9,215 bases of DNA. It comes from Massilia sp. GTDB lineage: Bacteria > Pseudomonadota > Gammaproteobacteria > Burkholderiales > Burkholderiaceae_D. The position numbers and the translations under genes are program-made. Under the pieces are notes generated by a model that was given only the letters and a program-made list of their open reading frames with translations, was not told the DNA's origin and did no database searches. Shown here piece by piece: positions 5,016 to 9,215 of this stretch. How positions within the stretch are numbered: the stretch's first letter is position 1; each line of letters begins with the position of its first letter. The stretch lies in assembly GCA_003520365.1 (NCBI GenBank), contig DOUW01000351.1:2031-11245 (forward strand), in the 5' to 3' direction.

Positions 5016-7688
5016 ATGAAAATTTTCGCAAACAAGCGCGCTGCGAACACGGCAGGCCTTGTATTCCAGCTGAGCCCGGTTGCAACCGGCTGCGCCATCT
5101 TCGTGACCGCCATGGCAGGTAACGCCTACGCGCAAACCGCCGTCACCGAGCCGGCTGCCGAAGCGCCGATCCAGACCGTGCAGGTCACCGGTATCCGCCG
5201 CGCCATCGAGGACGCCATCACCGTCAAGCGCGATGCCACCGGCATCGTCGAAGCCATTTCCGCCGAAGACATCGGCAAACTGCCGGACATCTCGATCGCC
5301 GAGTCGCTGGCCCGCCTGCCGGGCCTGTCGTCGCAGCGCGTGAATGGCCAGGCACAGCAGATCAGCATCCGCGGCACCTCGGGCGACCTGTCGACCGCGC
5401 TGCTGAACGGCCGCGAGCAGGTCAGCACCAGCGCCAACCGTACCGTCGAATACGACCAGTACCCGTCGGAGCTGATCAACGGCGTCACCGTGTACAAGAC
5501 CTCGGACGCCGGCGTCGTCGGCCAGGGCCTGTCGGGCACGGTCGACATGCAGACCATCAAGCCGCTGTCGCTGCGTGAGCGCGCCATCAGCATCAACGTG
5601 CGCGGCGAAAAGAATTCCAAGGGTTCGGTCAGCGCCGGTTCGCCGGACACCGGCAGCCGCATCAGCGCTTCCTACGTCGACCAGTTCGCCAACCGCACCA
5701 TCGGCGTGGCGATCGGCTACGCGCGCCAGGACAAGCCGAACGTCTCCGAGACCTTCGAGGCCTGGGACTGGGTCGACGCCACCGTCAACGGCCAGACCGT
5801 CAAGGTACCGAAAGGCATCAAGGCCCTGGCCGTCACCGGCGACCAGGTGCGCGACGGCCTGATGGGCGTGCTCGAATACCGCCCGAACCGCAACTTCACC
5901 TCGACCATCGACGCCTACCACTCGCGCTTCGACCAGGAAGAGATCCGTCGCGGCATGGAAATCCCGATGAAGGACGACGGCACCGTCAGCTTCGCCAACC
6001 CGACCATCGTCAACGGCGTGATGCGCGCCGGTCTCGCCAACGACGTCAACCCGGTGGTGCGCAACAACCGCATGATCCGCGAAGACAAGCTGACCGCGAT
6101 CGGCTGGAACAACCGCTTCACCTCGGGCGACTGGGTCGGCATCATCGACCTGAGCCACTCGAAGGCCGACCACAAGGAAGAGCTGGTCGAGATCAACGCC
6201 GGCCGCCAGGCGCGCCAGACCCTGGGCTTCGACTACATGGGCGGCAGCGCCATTCCCGCGCTGAACCTGTCGGGTTCCTACGATAACCCGAACGACATCC
6301 GCATCGGCGGCCAGTTCGGCGAAGGCTATGTCAACGCCCCGAACCTGACCGACAAGCTGAACTCGGCCCGCGCCAGCGTCGAATACAAGTTCGCCGACGG
6401 TCCGTTCAGCAGCGTCGAAGTCGGCTTCAACGTCTCCAAGCGCTCGAAGGAAAAAGAGCACCTGGAAACCGGCTTCAACAAGATTGGCGACGGCAGCTTC
6501 GCGGCCAACGTGATCAACGGCTCGCAAAACCTGTACGCGCTGCCGAACACCCTGAGCTGGGACATCAACGGCGTGCTGGCCCAGAACTTCGGCCCGTACA
6601 CCCCGTCGATCCTGGTGCCATGGGGCGCGACCAAGAACTGGAGCATCGACGAGAAGGTCAAGACCGGCTACGTCAAGCTGAACATCGACACCGAACTGAT
6701 GTCGATGCCGCTGCGCGGTAACGTCGGCGTCCAGGTCGTCAAGACCGACCAGAGCTCGACCGCGAACACGCTGCGCGCCTGGCCGTTCGCCGACCTGGTC
6801 CCGCTGACCGACGGCAAGTCCTACACCGACTACCTGCCGAGCCTGAACCTGGCCTGGACCCTGCCGAACGAGCAGGTCGTGCGCCTGGGCCTGGGCAAGA
6901 CCCTGGCTCGCGCCAAGCTCAACGAGCTGAACGCCGCGCTGGAAGTCGGCCTGACCCAGCAAAGCACCGGCACCCCATGGGGCAACGGCGGCAACGCCCA
7001 GCTCGATCCGTGGCGCGCATCGCAGATCGACCTGTCGTACGAGAAGTACTTCGGCAACAAGGGTTATGTGTCGGCCGCAGGTTTCTACAAGGACCTGAAG
7101 TCGTACATCTACAACATCACCATGCCGCGTGACTTCTCCGAGTACCGCCTGGAAGGTGCGACCAGCGACATCGGTACCATGAGCCAGCCGCGCAACGGCG
7201 AAGGCGGCCGCCTGTCGGGCCTGGAGTTCGCGGTGTCGACCCCGCTGGACATGATCCACCCGATGCTCGACGGCTTCGGCATCACCGCCAACGCCTCGTT
7301 CACCAGCAGCCAGATCACCATCGAAGACCAGCGCTTCGGCGGCATGGACATCCCGCTGCCGGGCCTGTCCAAGCGTGTCTTCAACGTGACCGGCTACTAC
7401 GAGAAGGACGGTTTCTCGGCCCGCGTCAGCCAGCGTTATCGCAGCGACTTCGTCGGCGAGATCGGCGGCATCGGCGGCGCCAACGAACTGACCTTCGTGA
7501 AGGCGGACAAGGTCGTCGACCTGCAGCTGGGCTACGACTTCCCGCAAGTCAAGGGTCTGTCGGTGCTGTTCCAGGTCAACAACCTGACCGACACCAACTT
7601 CGAGACCTATGCCGGCACCAAGGACCGTCCGCGTGGCTACACGAAATACGGCCGCCAGATGCTGCTGGGCCTGAACTACAAACTGTAA
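5016..7688 (+). CDS. TonB-dependent outer-membrane receptor, likely for maltodextrins
   Basis: This 890-residue protein has the length and layout of the Xanthomonas/Caulobacter-type TonB-dependent receptors (TIGR01782-like). It would import a ligand across the outer membrane using TonB-ExbBD energy. Residues 1-39 form a long signal peptide ending AYA before Gln40. QTVQVTGIRRA (53-63) is the likely TonB-box region. The plug domain spans about residues 65-185, with ISAEDIGKLPDISIAESLAR (81-100), RLPGLSSQRV (100-109), ISIRG (116-120), ING (154-156) and GLSGTVDMQT (171-180). The remainder is the beta-barrel, with a C-terminus of GRQMLLGLNYKL, where the last residue is Leu rather than the common Phe. 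Codon use is strongly biased (mostly CTG, CGC, AAC, GTC), suggesting high expression. The maltodextrin ligand is inferred from the divergent amylolytic operon and the shared upstream sites, by analogy with MalA-type receptors. A terminator follows at 7726-7762, so it is probably monocistronic. Confidence 0.93.
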   Translation: MKIFANKRAANTAGLVFQLSPVATGCAIFVTAMAGNAYAQTAVTEPAAEAPIQTVQVTGIRRAIEDAITVKRDATGIVEAISAEDIGKLPDISIAESLARLPGLSSQRVNGQAQQISIRGTSGDLSTALLNGREQVSTSANRTVEYDQYPSELINGVTVYKTSDAGVVGQGLSGTVDMQTIKPLSLRERAISINVRGEKNSKGSVSAGSPDTGSRISASYVDQFANRTIGVAIGYARQDKPNVSETFEAWDWVDATVNGQTVKVPKGIKALAVTGDQVRDGLMGVLEYRPNRNFTSTIDAYHSRFDQEEIRRGMEIPMKDDGTVSFANPTIVNGVMRAGLANDVNPVVRNNRMIREDKLTAIGWNNRFTSGDWVGIIDLSHSKADHKEELVEINAGRQARQTLGFDYMGGSAIPALNLSGSYDNPNDIRIGGQFGEGYVNAPNLTDKLNSARASVEYKFADGPFSSVEVGFNVSKRSKEKEHLETGFNKIGDGSFAANVINGSQNLYALPNTLSWDINGVLAQNFGPYTPSILVPWGATKNWSIDEKVKTGYVKLNIDTELMSMPLRGNVGVQVVKTDQSSTANTLRAWPFADLVPLTDGKSYTDYLPSLNLAWTLPNEQVVRLGLGKTLARAKLNELNAALEVGLTQQSTGTPWGNGGNAQLDPWRASQIDLSYEKYFGNKGYVSAAGFYKDLKSYIYNITMPRDFSEYRLEGATSDIGTMSQPRNGEGGRLSGLEFAVSTPLDMIHPMLDGFGITANASFTSSQITIEDQRFGGMDIPLPGLSKRVFNVTGYYEKDGFSARVSQRYRSDFVGEIGGIGGANELTFVKADKVVDLQLGYDFPQVKGLSVLFQVNNLTDTNFETYAGTKDRPRGYTKYGRQMLLGLNYKL

Positions 7689-7696
7689 GTTTTACG

Positions 7697-7714
7697 CGCC
7701 GCTTCCGGGCGGCG
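7697..7714 (+). other. GC-rich hairpin after receptor stop
   Basis: CGCCGC and GCGGCG pair around a 6-nt loop nine bases after the TAA stop. It has no U-tract, so it is not itself an intrinsic terminator. It may protect the mRNA 3' end or assist the stronger terminator just downstream. Confidence 0.4.
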
Positions 7715-7725
7715 ATATCGGTAGC

Positions 7726-7762
7726 AGCCCTTGCAGGCAACCATGCCTGCAAGGGCTTTTTT
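7726..7762 (+). terminator. Intrinsic terminator of the TonB receptor gene
   Basis: A perfect 13-bp stem (AGCCCTTGCAGGC with GCCTGCAAGGGCT) around the loop AACCAT runs into six T (7757-7762). It acts rightward only. It separates the receptor transcript from the helicase gene about 100 bp further on. Confidence 0.93.
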
Positions 7763-7858
7763 CTATTGCAATTTCGGCGACGCAAGCCAATCGGCCCACG
7801 TCTGCCTGGGCGACGGTGTAAACTATCGCTTTCGCATTAATTTAAGAGCAACTCATCC

Positions 7859-9215
<1,357 letters not shown>

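Noticed and set aside
4875..7547. An 890-codon minus-strand open frame opposite the TonB receptor, with the same codon count as the receptor
   Set aside because: The equal length is a coincidence. The product is Val/Asp/Arg-rich with no domains, and it would have to start inside the receptor gene without an SD.

Overview
The window is GC-rich with strong third-position G/C bias. It looks like a beta-proteobacterial chromosome, probably of the Oxalobacteraceae (Massilia/Duganella/Janthinobacterium) type. That placement is an inference from gene style: a Xanthomonas/Caulobacter-type TonB-dependent receptor, secreted GH13 enzymes and a DeaD-like helicase. Nothing in the window fixes the taxon.

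Layout: (i) Positions 1-4427, minus strand, hold a compact three-gene operon read right to left. A secreted GH13 cyclomaltodextrinase/neopullulanase (SusA-like) overlaps by ATGA with a secreted debranching-type glucosidase. After an 11-bp gap comes the N-terminus of a third exported protein with a starch-binding-like domain, cut by the window edge. (ii) Positions 4428-5015 are a 588-bp divergent regulatory region. It carries five related 15-bp sites, a sigma70-like promoter, a leader stem-loop and an unexplained minus-strand intrinsic terminator. (iii) Positions 5016-7688, plus strand, encode an 890-residue TonB-dependent outer-membrane receptor, closed by a strong intrinsic terminator at 7726-7762. 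(iv) Positions 7859 to the right edge, plus strand, hold the first 452 residues of a DEAD-box RNA helicase (DeaD/CsdA type). This is a separate housekeeping gene.

The first three regions read as one starch/maltodextrin utilisation locus. The receptor would import oligosaccharides across the outer membrane. The exported GH13 and debranching enzymes would cut alpha-1,4 and alpha-1,6 linkages in the periplasm or at the surface. The third exported protein would bind or cut starch-like glucan. No inner-membrane transporter or regulator gene is visible here. The most interesting signal is the family of five sites sharing TGTA-N6-CTA between the divergent units. It suggests that one unidentified regulator, possibly HexR/RpiR-like or LacI-like, controls both sides.
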